From Gemmobacter serpentinus (GTDB taxonomy: Bacteria > Pseudomonadota > Alphaproteobacteria > Rhodobacterales > Rhodobacteraceae): 64,000 nt of DNA. Below are positions 1 through 10,669 of the stretch, piece by piece. The notes beneath the pieces are model-generated. The model saw nothing but the letters and a program-made list of their open reading frames with translations, had not been told where the DNA came from and made no database searches. Location of the stretch: positions 310,001 to 374,000 of the forward strand of contig NZ_WCHR01000016.1 in assembly GCF_008973825.1 (NCBI RefSeq), read 5' to 3'. Every line of letters starts with the position of its first letter. Positions within the stretch are counted from its first letter, which is position 1. The position numbers were made by a program, and so were the translations under genes.

Positions 1-391
1 TGTTGGCGGGGAAGGGCAGCGCCATCGCGTCGCCCACCACCCAGCCCAGCCTGTCGGCCATGCTGTCGGCCTCGGCCCGCAGGCGACCCTCAACCAGCAT
101 GGATTCGGTCATGTCCAGCACAACCGCCTCGGCCCCCGGCGCGCGTTTGAGGTAACGAAACGAGATATCGCCGGTGCCGCCCGCCACATCCAGCAGCCTT
201 GTGCCGGGGCGCGGGGCCAGCCAATCCATCATCGCATCCTTCCAGATGCGGTGGATGCCAAGGCTCATCGCGTCGTTCATCACGTCGTATTTGCTGGCCA
301 CCTTGGTGAAGACGCCATGCACCATGCCCGCCTTCTCGGCCTCGTTCACGGTCTGAAAGCCGAAATGCGTGGTCTTGGGCGCGTCGCTCAT
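1..391 (-). CDS. ubiE: UbiE, demethylmenaquinone / 2-methoxy-6-polyprenylbenzoquinol methyltransferase (3' end outside window)
   Basis: This is the N-terminal half of the SAM-dependent C-methyltransferase of ubiquinone biosynthesis. About 130 codons are visible and the gene runs off the left edge. The start is the ATG complement at 389-391 ([15 protein letters not shown]). The family pattern is clear: [18 protein letters not shown] in the first 50 residues, then the SAM-binding loop [11 protein letters not shown] near residues 66-76. The gene is divergent from mutM, with about 95 bp between the starts, so both promoters lie in 392-486. The family is well known; the call rests on these motifs. 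Confidence 0.93.
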   Translation of the reverse strand, partial: MSDAPKTTHFGFQTVNEAEKAGMVHGVFTKVASKYDVMNDAMSLGIHRIWKDAMMDWLAPRPGTRLLDVAGGTGDISFRYLKRAPGAEAVVLDMTESMLVEGRLRAEADSMADRLGWVVGDAMALPFPAN

Positions 392-486
392 CTGTCTCAT
401 CCGGGGCTTGCCCATCCGGGCTTTGCCACCCCTTATAGGCCGCATCGCGCGCGCTGCAATGCGCCGGAATGTCGGGAGGCGGTGTC

Positions 487-1338
487 ATGCCGGAATTGCC
501 AGAGGTTGAAACCGTCCGTCGCGGGCTTTTGCCGGTGATGGAGGGGCGGGTGATTGCGCAGGCGGCGGTCAATCGGCCGGATCTGCGCTGGCCGTTCCCG
601 ACCGGCATGGCCGCGCGGCTGACCGGCGCGCGGGTCGAGGCGCTGCGGCGGCGGTCGAAATACATACTGGCGGATCTGTCCACGGGCGAGACGCTGCTGA
701 TCCATCTGGGCATGTCGGGGCGGATGCTGATCTCCGGCGCGCAACTTGGCGCGTTCCATCACGATCACCCGGCACCCGCCAAACATGATCATGTGGTGTT
801 CGACATGGAGGGCGGTGCGCGCGTCACCTTCAACGATGCACGGCGCTTTGGCGCGATGGATCTGATGCAGACCGCGGAGGCCGAGGCGCATCCGCTGCTC
901 TCCGTGCTGGGGCCGGAGCCCTTGGGCAATGACTTCCACGAAGCGCATCTGGCGGCGCGGCTCAAGGGGCGCGCGACACCGATCAAATCGGCGCTGCTGG
1001 ATCAGCATCTGGTCGCGGGTCTGGGCAATATCTATGTCTGCGAAGTGCTGTTTCGCGCAGGCATCCACCCGGCGCGGCTGGCGCGCGATGTGACGGGGGC
1101 GGAGGTGGCGCTTTTGGTGCCGCTGATCCGCGAGGTTCTGGCCGAGGCGATCGAGGCCGGGGGATCATCGCTGAAAGACTATCGTCAGGCCGATGGCGAA
1201 CTGGGCTATTTCCAGCACAGCTTCCGCGTCTATGACCGTGAGGGGCAGGCTTGCACGACGCCCGGTTGCGGGGCATCCCTGCTGCGGATCGTGCAATCGG
1301 GTCGATCCAGCTTTTTTTGCCCGACCTGTCAGCGGTGA
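487..1338 (+). CDS. mutM: Formamidopyrimidine-DNA glycosylase (Fpg/MutM)
   Basis: This base-excision repair glycosylase/AP lyase removes 8-oxoguanine and formamidopyrimidines. The protein is 283 aa. I chose the ATG at 487 and not the in-frame ATG at 469 because Fpg needs processed Pro2 as its catalytic amine, and the sequence from 487 reads [14 protein letters not shown]. The conserved Lys is in [11 protein letters not shown]. The C-terminal zinc finger has four Cys (CTTPGCG and FFCPTCQR). The length is normal for the family. It is divergent from ubiE. Confidence 0.97.
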   Translation: MPELPEVETVRRGLLPVMEGRVIAQAAVNRPDLRWPFPTGMAARLTGARVEALRRRSKYILADLSTGETLLIHLGMSGRMLISGAQLGAFHHDHPAPAKHDHVVFDMEGGARVTFNDARRFGAMDLMQTAEAEAHPLLSVLGPEPLGNDFHEAHLAARLKGRATPIKSALLDQHLVAGLGNIYVCEVLFRAGIHPARLARDVTGAEVALLVPLIREVLAEAIEAGGSSLKDYRQADGELGYFQHSFRVYDREGQACTTPGCGASLLRIVQSGRSSFFCPTCQR

Positions 1339-1443
1339 CGTGCCGTCGCGGCCCTTGCCCCGAACTTCCACTGGGCTTGCACTGTGCGGCAGGGCTGATA
1401 GGTAGGCCCGGATCCATCGGCAGACCAAAGGGGAGCCTCAGGC

Positions 1444-2220
1444 ATGGCCTATGAAACGCTGATCGTCGAGATCGAGGATTATATCGCTCTGATCCGTCTC
1501 AACCGGCCCGATGCGCTGAATGCGCTGAACAGCAAGCTGCTGTCGGAACTGTCGGTGGCGCTGCAGGCGGCGGATCGCGACGATTCGGTGCGCTGCATCA
1601 TCATCACTGGATCGGAAAAGGCCTTTGCCGCCGGTGCCGATATCAAGGAGATGTCGAGCAAGGGCTTTGTCGAGATGTTCGGCGAGGACTTCTTTGCCGC
1701 CGAGGCCGATGCCATCACCCGCGTGCGCAAGCCGATCATCGCGGCGGTTTCGGGCTATGCTCTGGGCGGCGGTTGCGAGCTGGCCATGGCCTGCGATTTC
1801 ATCATCGCGTCGGATACCGCAAAATTCGGCCAGCCAGAGATCAATCTGGGTGTTGTGGCCGGGATCGGTGGCACACAGCGCCTGACCCGCTTTGTCGGCA
1901 AGTCGAAATCCATGGATATGCACCTGACCGGACGCTTCATGGATGCGGCCGAGGCCGAGCGTTGCGGGCTGGTCAGCCGGGTTTTCCCCGCGAAGGACCT
2001 GCTGGTCGAGACCCGCAAGATCGCCGCCAAGATCGCCGAGAAATCGGTGTTGACCGCCAAGGTCGTGAAGGAATGCGTGAACCGCAGCTACGAGACCACG
2101 ATGCGGGAAGGTATCCTGTTCGAACGCCGGGTCTTCCACGCGCTGTTTGCGACCGAAGACCAGAAAGAAGGCATGGCCGCGTTTCTTGAAAAGCGCCAGC
2201 CGCAATTCCGCGACAAATAG
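1444..2220 (+). CDS. Enoyl-CoA hydratase / isomerase family protein (crotonase)
   Basis: This 258-aa crotonase-fold protein probably hydrates short-chain 2-enoyl-CoA in fatty-acid or amino-acid breakdown. The oxyanion-hole segments [11 protein letters not shown] (near residue 63) and [14 protein letters not shown] (near 105-118) are present. So is the catalytic segment with Glu in [19 protein letters not shown], which is typical of hydratases. It lies 105 bp after mutM and before rpsT, an order common in this family of bacteria. Substrate chain length cannot be read from the sequence, so no symbol is given. Confidence 0.93.
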   Translation: MAYETLIVEIEDYIALIRLNRPDALNALNSKLLSELSVALQAADRDDSVRCIIITGSEKAFAAGADIKEMSSKGFVEMFGEDFFAAEADAITRVRKPIIAAVSGYALGGGCELAMACDFIIASDTAKFGQPEINLGVVAGIGGTQRLTRFVGKSKSMDMHLTGRFMDAAEAERCGLVSRVFPAKDLLVETRKIAAKIAEKSVLTAKVVKECVNRSYETTMREGILFERRVFHALFATEDQKEGMAAFLEKRQPQFRDK

Positions 2221-2368
2221 GCCTTTCCACCCCGGCCGCTTTCCTCTATAGGCCGGGGTCACATGCGCGTGGGCCCGCTTAGGCAAGAATCATGATCCTC
2301 CCATCAGGGGGCATCGGTCTTTGGGTCTATTGTTGCAACCGAAATCGAGATCTGAAGGATTCTGTCCC

Positions 2369-2641
2369 ATGGCAAATACGCCCCAGTCCAAAAAACGCGC
2401 CCGCCAGTCGGAAGCCCGCTATGCGGTCAACAAAGCCCGCCGTTCGCGCATCCGCACCTTCCTGCGCAAAGTCGAGGAAGCGATCGCTTCGGGCGACCAG
2501 ACCGCAGCGACCGAGGCCCTGAAGAACGCCCAGCCGGAACTGGACCGTGGTGTGACCAAGGGCGTTCTGCACAAGAACACCGTTGCGCGCAAAATGTCGC
2601 GTCTGGCTGCCCGTGTGAAGGCGGTTGCTGCCAAGGCCTGA
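2369..2641 (+). CDS. rpsT: 30S ribosomal protein S20
   Basis: This 90-aa, Lys/Arg/Ala-rich protein binds the 5' domain of 16S rRNA during 30S assembly. The start is the ATG at 2369 ([18 protein letters not shown]). A longer frame opens upstream at 2321, but S20 proteins begin at this methionine. The end, [17 protein letters not shown], is typical. The gene is monocistronic, with its own terminator 56 bp downstream, and precedes dnaA as in other Rhodobacteraceae. Confidence 0.97.
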   Translation: MANTPQSKKRARQSEARYAVNKARRSRIRTFLRKVEEAIASGDQTAATEALKNAQPELDRGVTKGVLHKNTVARKMSRLAARVKAVAAKA

Positions 2642-2696
2642 GGCCTGGCTACGCCCGGCTTCGACCGAATCCGGGGGTATATGAAGAACATGCTCC

Positions 2697-2721
2697 AAGC
2701 GCGCCGAAAGGCGCGCTTTTT
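2697..2721 (+). terminator. Intrinsic terminator of rpsT
   Basis: A perfect 9-bp stem (AAGCGCGCC, 2697-2705, with GGCGCGCTT, 2710-2718) closes a GAAA tetraloop and runs into TTTTT. It lies 56 bp after the rpsT stop codon. Confidence 0.9.
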
Positions 2722-3170
2722 GCGTTTTCAAGCGGGAAAATCACCTGTTTCGTCGCTTTTCGCGGGGGTCGTGACCCATTTGCAAGGGGGGTAGGATTCG
2801 ATTTCGCGCGGGTGCCTGTCAACAGCGAAGATCGGTTGCAGGGCCAGCAGCGGGCTTGCTAGCTTGCCAGAGCGATTCACGGAGTCCTGGGGGACAGGCC
2901 GAGATTGCGTCGCCAAGAGGGGAAGCTGCCATCCCGCGTTCTGCGCGCGGGAATTTCCTTTGAAGGCTGCGCAACGCTTGCTTGATGGTCTGCGCTTTCA
3001 TCAGCGCGACGAACGATATTTGCGCGCGACAGGGCTGCCTGTCGTGACCGATGTCGTTTGCCCATCCTCTATGCCCGGAACGTGGCAGGCATTTGCCGGT
3101 CGTTTGAATGTGAATACGGGCATTTGCCCCAATCAGCCAAATCAATGGCGCGGGACGGGTTGAACAAAAA
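2722..3170 (+). other. 449-bp gene-free region upstream of dnaA
   Basis: No convincing gene is present; the open frames here are short and lack family features or a good ribosome site. It must hold the dnaA promoter and 5' leader. By eye there is no TTATCCACA DnaA box. The only near match is a 9-mer at 3109-3117 that reads GTATTCACA on the minus strand, one mismatch from TTATNCACA. There is no AT-rich unwinding tract either, so I do not call this oriC. Confidence 0.5.
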
Positions 3171-4544
3171 ATGACGAACGGCACTTGGGGTGAGATTCGT
3201 GAGCAGCTTGAAAAGCATCTTGGCAAGAACAACTACACGACCTGGATCGAGCCCCTTCGGTTCTCGGATCTGAAGAATGGTGTTGCGCGGTTCGAGGTTC
3301 CGACCTCGTTCTTCGGCGACTGGGTGAACCGCAATTTCGGCGATCATATCCGCTCACATCTGAACGCCCATGGCGCGCAGGTCGACCGGGTGGAGTTTTC
3401 GGTATCCCCGGCTGCGGGCCGGGCCGAGAAACCTGCGGCACGCGCCGCGGCCAAACCTGAGACCAAGCCGCGGGCCGTGGCCCGCCGTGTGGCGGATGAG
3501 GATCTGCCGGGCGCGCCGCTGGATGCGCGCTTTACCTTTGACAGTTTCGTGGTCGGCAAGCCGAACGAGTTGGCCCATGCCGCTGCACGCCGCGTGGCCG
3601 AAGGCGGGCCGGTGACCTTCAACCCGCTGTTCCTTTATGGCGGTGTGGGTCTCGGCAAGACGCACCTGATGCACGCCATCGCGCATGAATTGCAGACCCG
3701 TCAGCCGCATCTGCGGGTGCTGTATCTGTCGGCCGAACAGTTCATGTATCGCTTCGTGCAGGCGCTGCGCGACCGTTCGGTCATGGATTTCAAGGAAATG
3801 TTCCGCACCGTCGATGTGCTGATGGTCGATGATGTGCAGTTCATCGCCGGCAAGGATTCGACGCAGGAAGAATTCTTCCACACTTTCAATGCGCTGGTGG
3901 ACCAGAACAAGCAGATCGTGATTTCCGCCGACCGCGCCCCGGGCGAAATCAAGGATCTGGAAGAACGCATCAAAAGCCGCCTGCAATGCGGTTTGGTGGT
4001 CGATCTGCATCCGACGGATTACGAGCTGCGTCTGGGCATCCTGCAACAGAAGGCCGAACATTATGCCACGCAATATCGCGGGTTGGTGATCGCGCCGGGC
4101 GTGCTGGAATTTCTGGCCCATCGCATCACCACCAATGTCCGTGTGCTGGAAGGCGCGCTGACCCGGCTGTTCGCCTTTGCCAGCCTTGTTGGCCGCGAGA
4201 TCACGCTGGATCTGACGCAGGATTGCCTTGCCGATATCCTGCGCGCCTCGGACCGCAAGGTCACCATCGAGGAAATTCAGCGCAAAGTGGCGGAACATTA
4301 CAACATCCGCCTGTCGGATATGATCGGGCCGAAGCGGCTGCGCACCATTGCGCGGCCACGTCAGATCGCGATGTATTTGTCCAAACAGCTGACGCCGCGC
4401 AGCCTGCCCGAGATCGGGCGCCGCTTTGGCGGGCGCGATCACACCACGATCATGCATGGCGTGCGTAAAATCGAGGAGCTGATGGCAGGTGACAGCCAGC
4501 TGGCCGATGATCTGCAAATGCTGAAGCGCCTGCTGCAAGGCTGA
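3171..4544 (+). CDS. dnaA: Chromosomal replication initiator DnaA
   Basis: This AAA+ initiator (457 aa) binds DnaA boxes and opens the origin. Domain I is at the N-terminus (WGEIREQLEKHLGKNNYTTWIEPL). A linker rich in Ala, Arg and Pro spans about residues 80-115. The Walker A GGVGLGKTHL is near 157, Walker B VLMVDDVQF near 216, and the DNA-binding signature GGRDHTTIMHGVRKI begins near 420. The length is usual for alphaproteobacteria. It is followed by its own terminator, so dnaN is likely transcribed separately. Confidence 0.98.
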   Translation: MTNGTWGEIREQLEKHLGKNNYTTWIEPLRFSDLKNGVARFEVPTSFFGDWVNRNFGDHIRSHLNAHGAQVDRVEFSVSPAAGRAEKPAARAAAKPETKPRAVARRVADEDLPGAPLDARFTFDSFVVGKPNELAHAAARRVAEGGPVTFNPLFLYGGVGLGKTHLMHAIAHELQTRQPHLRVLYLSAEQFMYRFVQALRDRSVMDFKEMFRTVDVLMVDDVQFIAGKDSTQEEFFHTFNALVDQNKQIVISADRAPGEIKDLEERIKSRLQCGLVVDLHPTDYELRLGILQQKAEHYATQYRGLVIAPGVLEFLAHRITTNVRVLEGALTRLFAFASLVGREITLDLTQDCLADILRASDRKVTIEEIQRKVAEHYNIRLSDMIGPKRLRTIARPRQIAMYLSKQLTPRSLPEIGRRFGGRDHTTIMHGVRKIEELMAGDSQLADDLQMLKRLLQG

Positions 4545-4556
4545 GACGAGTGTGCG

Positions 4557-4581
4557 AAAGGGCCCATGCGGGGCCCTTTTT
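4557..4581 (+). terminator. Intrinsic terminator of dnaA
   Basis: The stem AAAGGGCCC (4557-4565) pairs with GGGCCCTTT (4571-4579) around a 5-base loop and runs into TTTTT. It begins 13 bp after the dnaA stop codon and implies that dnaN, 145 bp downstream, has its own promoter. Confidence 0.88.
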
Positions 4582-4726
4582 GCTGGCGCATTCCTGTCAC
4601 GCTTCTGCAGCCGTTTTGGCGGGCGGCTTGACGCCCCCGGCAATCCGGCGGAATGTCGCCAAAACTGCTTGAGAACCGGCGGGAACCGGGTCTATTTTGG
4701 TGTCCCGCAAGATAAGGGTGACAGGG

Positions 4727-5845
4727 ATGAAGATCAGCATTGAACGCGGCACGCTGCTGAAGGCCGTGGGTCAGGCGCAATCGGTGGTGGAACGTCGCAA
4801 CACCATCCCGATCCTCGCCAATGTGCTGATCGAGGCGGAAGGCAATACTGTCAGCTTCCGCGCCACCGATCTGGATATCGAGGTGGTGGACCGCGCAAGC
4901 GCCATGGTGGAGCGCGCGGGGGCGACCACCGTGTCCGCCATCATGCTGCATGAGATCGTGCGCAAGCTGCCTGACGGGTCGCTTGTCACGCTGTCCGAGG
5001 ATGCGGCGGCGGGCCGTCTGACGGTGACGGCGGGTCGGTCGACCTTCAATCTGGCGACGCTGCCGAAGGAAGATTTCCCGGTCATGGCCTCGTCGGAATA
5101 CACCACCAATTTCGGTGCCCCGGCCCTGGTGCTGCGCCGCCTGTTCGACAAGGCGAAATTCGCGATTTCCACCGAAGAAACCCGCTATTACCTGAACGGC
5201 GTCTATATGCATGTTTCCACTGGCGAAGATGGCCCGGTGCTGCGTTGCGTGGCGACCGACGGGCACCGTCTGGCCCGTATCGACGCCGCCCTGCCCGAAG
5301 GTGCGACCGGAATGCCGGGCGTCATCGTGCCGCGCAAGACAGTGAACGAGCTGCGTAAACTTCTGGATGATGATGAGGCGCAGATCGCGGTTTCGGTCTC
5401 GGAGACCAAGGTGCGCTTTGCCACCCCCTCGATCACGCTGACCTCCAAGGTGATCGACGGCACCTTCCCCGATTACACCCGCGTCATTCCGCAGAACAAC
5501 ACCCGTCGGCTTGAGGTGGATGCGAGCGATTTTGCCAAGGCAGTGGACCGGGTTGCAACCGTGTCGTCTGAGCGGTCGCGCGCGGTGAAGCTGAGCCTGG
5601 ATGAAGACCGCCTGGTTCTGTCGGTCAATGCCCCCGACAGTGGTGCGGCCGAGGAAGAGCTGGCCGTGGCCTATGGCGATGAGCGGCTGGAGATTGGCTT
5701 CAACGCGAAATACCTGCTGGAGATCGCATCCCAGGTGGACCGCGAGAATGCGGTCTTCCTGTTCAACTCTTCGGGTGATCCGACGCTGATGCGCGAGGGC
5801 AATGACACCTCGGCGGTCTATGTTGTAATGCCGATGCGCGTGTGA
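4727..5845 (+). CDS. dnaN: DNA polymerase III beta subunit (sliding clamp)
   Basis: This 372-aa processivity clamp forms a dimeric ring that tethers polymerase III and other repair enzymes to DNA. The start at 4727 (MKISIERGTLLKAVGQAQSVVERRNTIPIL) follows an ACAGGG ribosome site and matches the family; an in-frame ATG 30 bases upstream is not conserved. The three clamp domains can be followed, ending in the typical C-terminus DTSAVYVVMPMRV, which contributes to the partner-binding pocket. It lies between dnaA and recF. Confidence 0.98.
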   Translation: MKISIERGTLLKAVGQAQSVVERRNTIPILANVLIEAEGNTVSFRATDLDIEVVDRASAMVERAGATTVSAIMLHEIVRKLPDGSLVTLSEDAAAGRLTVTAGRSTFNLATLPKEDFPVMASSEYTTNFGAPALVLRRLFDKAKFAISTEETRYYLNGVYMHVSTGEDGPVLRCVATDGHRLARIDAALPEGATGMPGVIVPRKTVNELRKLLDDDEAQIAVSVSETKVRFATPSITLTSKVIDGTFPDYTRVIPQNNTRRLEVDASDFAKAVDRVATVSSERSRAVKLSLDEDRLVLSVNAPDSGAAEEELAVAYGDERLEIGFNAKYLLEIASQVDRENAVFLFNSSGDPTLMREGNDTSAVYVVMPMRV

Positions 5846-5850
5846 CGGGC

Positions 5851-5907
5851 CGCCGGGGGTTTCACACCCCCGGACCCCCGTGGGATATTTGTGAACAGAT
5901 GAAAGAG
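5851..5907 (+). repeat. Dispersed intergenic repeat, copy 1 (hairpin plus GGATATTT tail)
   Basis: A G/C hairpin (CCGGGGGT pairing with ACCCCCGG) is followed by GACCCCCGTGGGATATTT and GAACAGATGAAAG. A close relative of this arrangement occurs at 49195-49241. I recall similar elements between many genes of Rhodobacteraceae. Here it sits just before the recF start. Confidence 0.6.
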
Positions 5908-5915
5908 GCTGCCGG

Positions 5916-7013
5916 GTGAGCGGGTTGGCGATCCTTGCGCTGTCCATGTCGCATTTTCGCAGCCATCGCGCGGCGCGGCTGGGGTTTGACGGGCGCCCGG
6001 TTGCGCTGGTGGGGGCCAATGGCGCGGGCAAGACCAATATCCTTGAGGCGGTGTCGCTGCTGTCGCCGGGGCGGGGTCTGCGCCGGGCCGGGGCCGAGGA
6101 TCTGGCGCGCCGCCCCGAGGTGATCGGCTGGAAGGTTGTGGCCGAGGTGGCGGGCTTGAGCGCCGCGCATCAGGTGGAAAGCTGGGCTGAGGGCGGGGCT
6201 GCGCGACAGGTGCGCATCGACGGCAAGCTGGCACCGCAGGTGGCTTTGGCGCGGATTCTGCGCATGGTCTGGCTGGTGCCCAGCATGGACCGGCTGTGGA
6301 TCGAGGCGGCAGAGGGGCGGCGGCGCTTTCTGGACCGCATGGTGCTGAGTTTCGCCCCCGATCATGCCGAGGCGGTGATCGCCTATGAAAAGGCGATGCG
6401 CGATCGCAACCGGCTGTTGAAGGATCAGGTGACCGATCCGCATTGGTATGGCGCGCTGGAGGCGCAGATGGCGGCATCGGGGGCGCAGATCGTCTCCAAC
6501 CGGGCGCTGACCGTGGCGCGGCTGCTTGCGGCGCAGGAGGGGGCTGAGACGGTGTTCCCGCGCGCAGGCCTTGCGATCATCGACCCCGAAGGCGCGCCTG
6601 ACGATCTGGCGCAGGCCCTGGCCGCAAACCGCCGCCGAGACATGGCCGCCGGGCGCACGCTGATCGGGCCGCATCGCGCCGATCTGGCGGCGGAATTTGT
6701 GGCCAAGGGTGTCGCCGCCGACCAGTGTTCGACCGGCGAGCAGAAGGCGCTGCTGATCAGCCTGATCCTTGCCAATGCCCGCGCGCTGGCCGCAGATATG
6801 GGACGGGCACCGATCCTGTTGCTGGATGAGGTGGCGGCGCATCTGGATGCGGGGCGGCGGGCCGCGCTTTATGACGAGCTTTGTGCCCTTGGTGCGCAAG
6901 CCATCATGACCGGGACCGAGCCGGGGTTGTTTGACAGTCTGGGCGCGCGCGGGCAGACATTCGAAGTGACTGAGTGCGATGGCCAGTCCGAGATCAGGGA
7001 GATCAGCTTGTGA
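5916..7013 (+). CDS. recF: DNA replication and repair protein RecF
   Basis: This 365-aa SMC-like ATPase loads RecA at gaps together with RecO and RecR. It starts with GTG at 5916. Walker A GANGAGKTN is at residues 33-41 and the family segment IDGKLAPQ follows near residue 103. The signature CSTGEQKALLISL and Walker B ILLLDEVAAHLDAGRR are in the C-terminal part. Its stop TGA overlaps the GTG start of the next gene by four bases, which suggests translational coupling. Confidence 0.96.
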   Translation: MSGLAILALSMSHFRSHRAARLGFDGRPVALVGANGAGKTNILEAVSLLSPGRGLRRAGAEDLARRPEVIGWKVVAEVAGLSAAHQVESWAEGGAARQVRIDGKLAPQVALARILRMVWLVPSMDRLWIEAAEGRRRFLDRMVLSFAPDHAEAVIAYEKAMRDRNRLLKDQVTDPHWYGALEAQMAASGAQIVSNRALTVARLLAAQEGAETVFPRAGLAIIDPEGAPDDLAQALAANRRRDMAAGRTLIGPHRADLAAEFVAKGVAADQCSTGEQKALLISLILANARALAADMGRAPILLLDEVAAHLDAGRRAALYDELCALGAQAIMTGTEPGLFDSLGARGQTFEVTECDGQSEIREISL

Positions 7014-7453
7014 GTGCCCAGACCCATACTCCGCAGCGCGTGACGCTGATTACCCTTGGCGTGGCTGATCTGGCCGCGGCGCGTGCCTTTTATGGCAGCT
7101 TAGGCTGGCAGGAGCATGGTGAAAGCCAGCCGGGCGTTGCCTTCTACCAGATCAACGGCATGGCACTGGCGCTGTTCGGGCGTGCAGATCTGGCCAAGGA
7201 TCAGGGGCGCGAAGGTGCAGCACTTGGCGCGGGCGCGGTGACGCTGGCGCAGAATTTCGCCACCGAGGCCGAGGTGGATGCGGCCTATGCGGCGGCCCTG
7301 GCTGCGGGCGCGACCGCGCTGAAAGCACCCGAGAAAGTGTTCTGGGGCGGCTATTCCGGCTATTGGGCCGATGCCGATGGCCATGTCTGGGAAGTGGCGA
7401 TGAACCCGTTCTGGCCGCTGGAGGCCGACGGTTCGCTGCGCCTGCCGGGATGA
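7010..7453 (+). CDS. VOC-fold (glyoxalase/bleomycin-resistance/dioxygenase) protein
   Basis: This 147-aa protein has two beta-alpha-beta-beta-beta repeats: RVTLITLGVADLAAARAFYGSLGW at the start and GYWADADGHVWEVAMNPFW at the end. The likely start is GTG at 7010, inside the recF stop codon; a longer frame from 6974 would overlap recF by 40 bases. Members of this superfamily bind metal and act on small molecules, but the substrate cannot be assigned. It is coupled to recF in front and, through ATGA, to the LysE-type gene behind. Confidence 0.85.
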   Translation: MSAQTHTPQRVTLITLGVADLAAARAFYGSLGWQEHGESQPGVAFYQINGMALALFGRADLAKDQGREGAALGAGAVTLAQNFATEAEVDAAYAAALAAGATALKAPEKVFWGGYSGYWADADGHVWEVAMNPFWPLEADGSLRLPG

Positions 7454-8070
7454 CCATCACCTTCTGGCAATTGCTGACCTATGCGGGCGGCATGGTGGCG
7501 CTATGGGCGGTGCCAGGGCCGGTCTGGATGGCGCTGATGGCGCGATCGCTGTCGGGCGGGTTTCGCGCGGCATGGCCGCTGGCGGTGGGGGTGGCCGTCG
7601 GCGACCTGATCTGGCCGCTGGCCGCCATTCTGGGCCTTGGCTGGATCGTTTCGGTCTATGGTGATCTGCTGTCGCTGCTGCGATGGGTCGCGGCGCTGAT
7701 CTTTCTGGCCATGGGCGTGATGCTGATCCGCAAGCCTGCCGCCAAGCCCGGATCCGACAGCCGGTTGACGCGGCCGGGTGTCTGGGCCGGGTTCTCGGTG
7801 GGCATGGCGGCGGTGATCGGCAACCCCAAGGCGATCCTGTTCTATATGGGCGCGCTGCCGGGGTTCTTCGCGCTGGACCGGCTGACCACCGGCGATGTGG
7901 CGGCAATCATTCTGGTTTCGGCTCTGATCCCGATGGCGGGCAATCTGGCCTTGGCGCTGTTTCTGGATCGCGCCCGGCAATTGCTGTCCAGCCAGGAAAA
8001 CCTGCGCCGCCTGAACCTCGGGTCGGGGATCCTTCTGATCGTGGTCGCCTTGGTCATCCCCTTCCTCTGA
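7450..8070 (+). CDS. LysE family translocator
   Basis: This 206-aa inner-membrane protein has about six hydrophobic segments and the family features: an N-terminal helix with AVPGPVWMALM, GVAVGDLIWPL, and GNPKAILFYMGALPGFF near the middle. Family members export amino acids such as lysine, arginine, threonine or homoserine lactone. The substrate here is unknown. Its ATG overlaps the VOC gene stop (ATGA), so recF, the VOC gene and this gene form one coupled unit. Confidence 0.88.
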   Translation: MTITFWQLLTYAGGMVALWAVPGPVWMALMARSLSGGFRAAWPLAVGVAVGDLIWPLAAILGLGWIVSVYGDLLSLLRWVAALIFLAMGVMLIRKPAAKPGSDSRLTRPGVWAGFSVGMAAVIGNPKAILFYMGALPGFFALDRLTTGDVAAIILVSALIPMAGNLALALFLDRARQLLSSQENLRRLNLGSGILLIVVALVIPFL

Positions 8071-8121
8071 CAGCTAAATCTTGTGGCTCAGGGGTGACAT
8101 TCCCGCCCCCGGCGGCTATAA

Positions 8122-10602
<2,481 letters not shown>

Positions 10603-10639
10603 GACGCTTCAGGAGAAGACGGGGCAAGCAAAGAAAGCG

Positions 10640-10669
10640 GGGCGGCACCGGGAACGGTGCCGCCCTTTT
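10640..10669. terminator. Bidirectional terminator between gyrB and the NRPS gene
   Basis: An 11-bp perfect stem (GGGCGGCACCG, 10640-10650, with CGGTGCCGCCC, 10555+100 to 10665) closes a GGAA loop. TTTT follows on the plus strand. It stands between the convergent ends of gyrB and the synthetase gene, whose stop codon is at 10669-10671. Confidence 0.85.

Noticed and set aside
2864-3163. Open frame of 99 codons upstream of dnaA on the plus strand
   Set aside because: It has no ribosome site or family pattern, and its composition looks non-coding; it lies where the dnaA promoter is expected.
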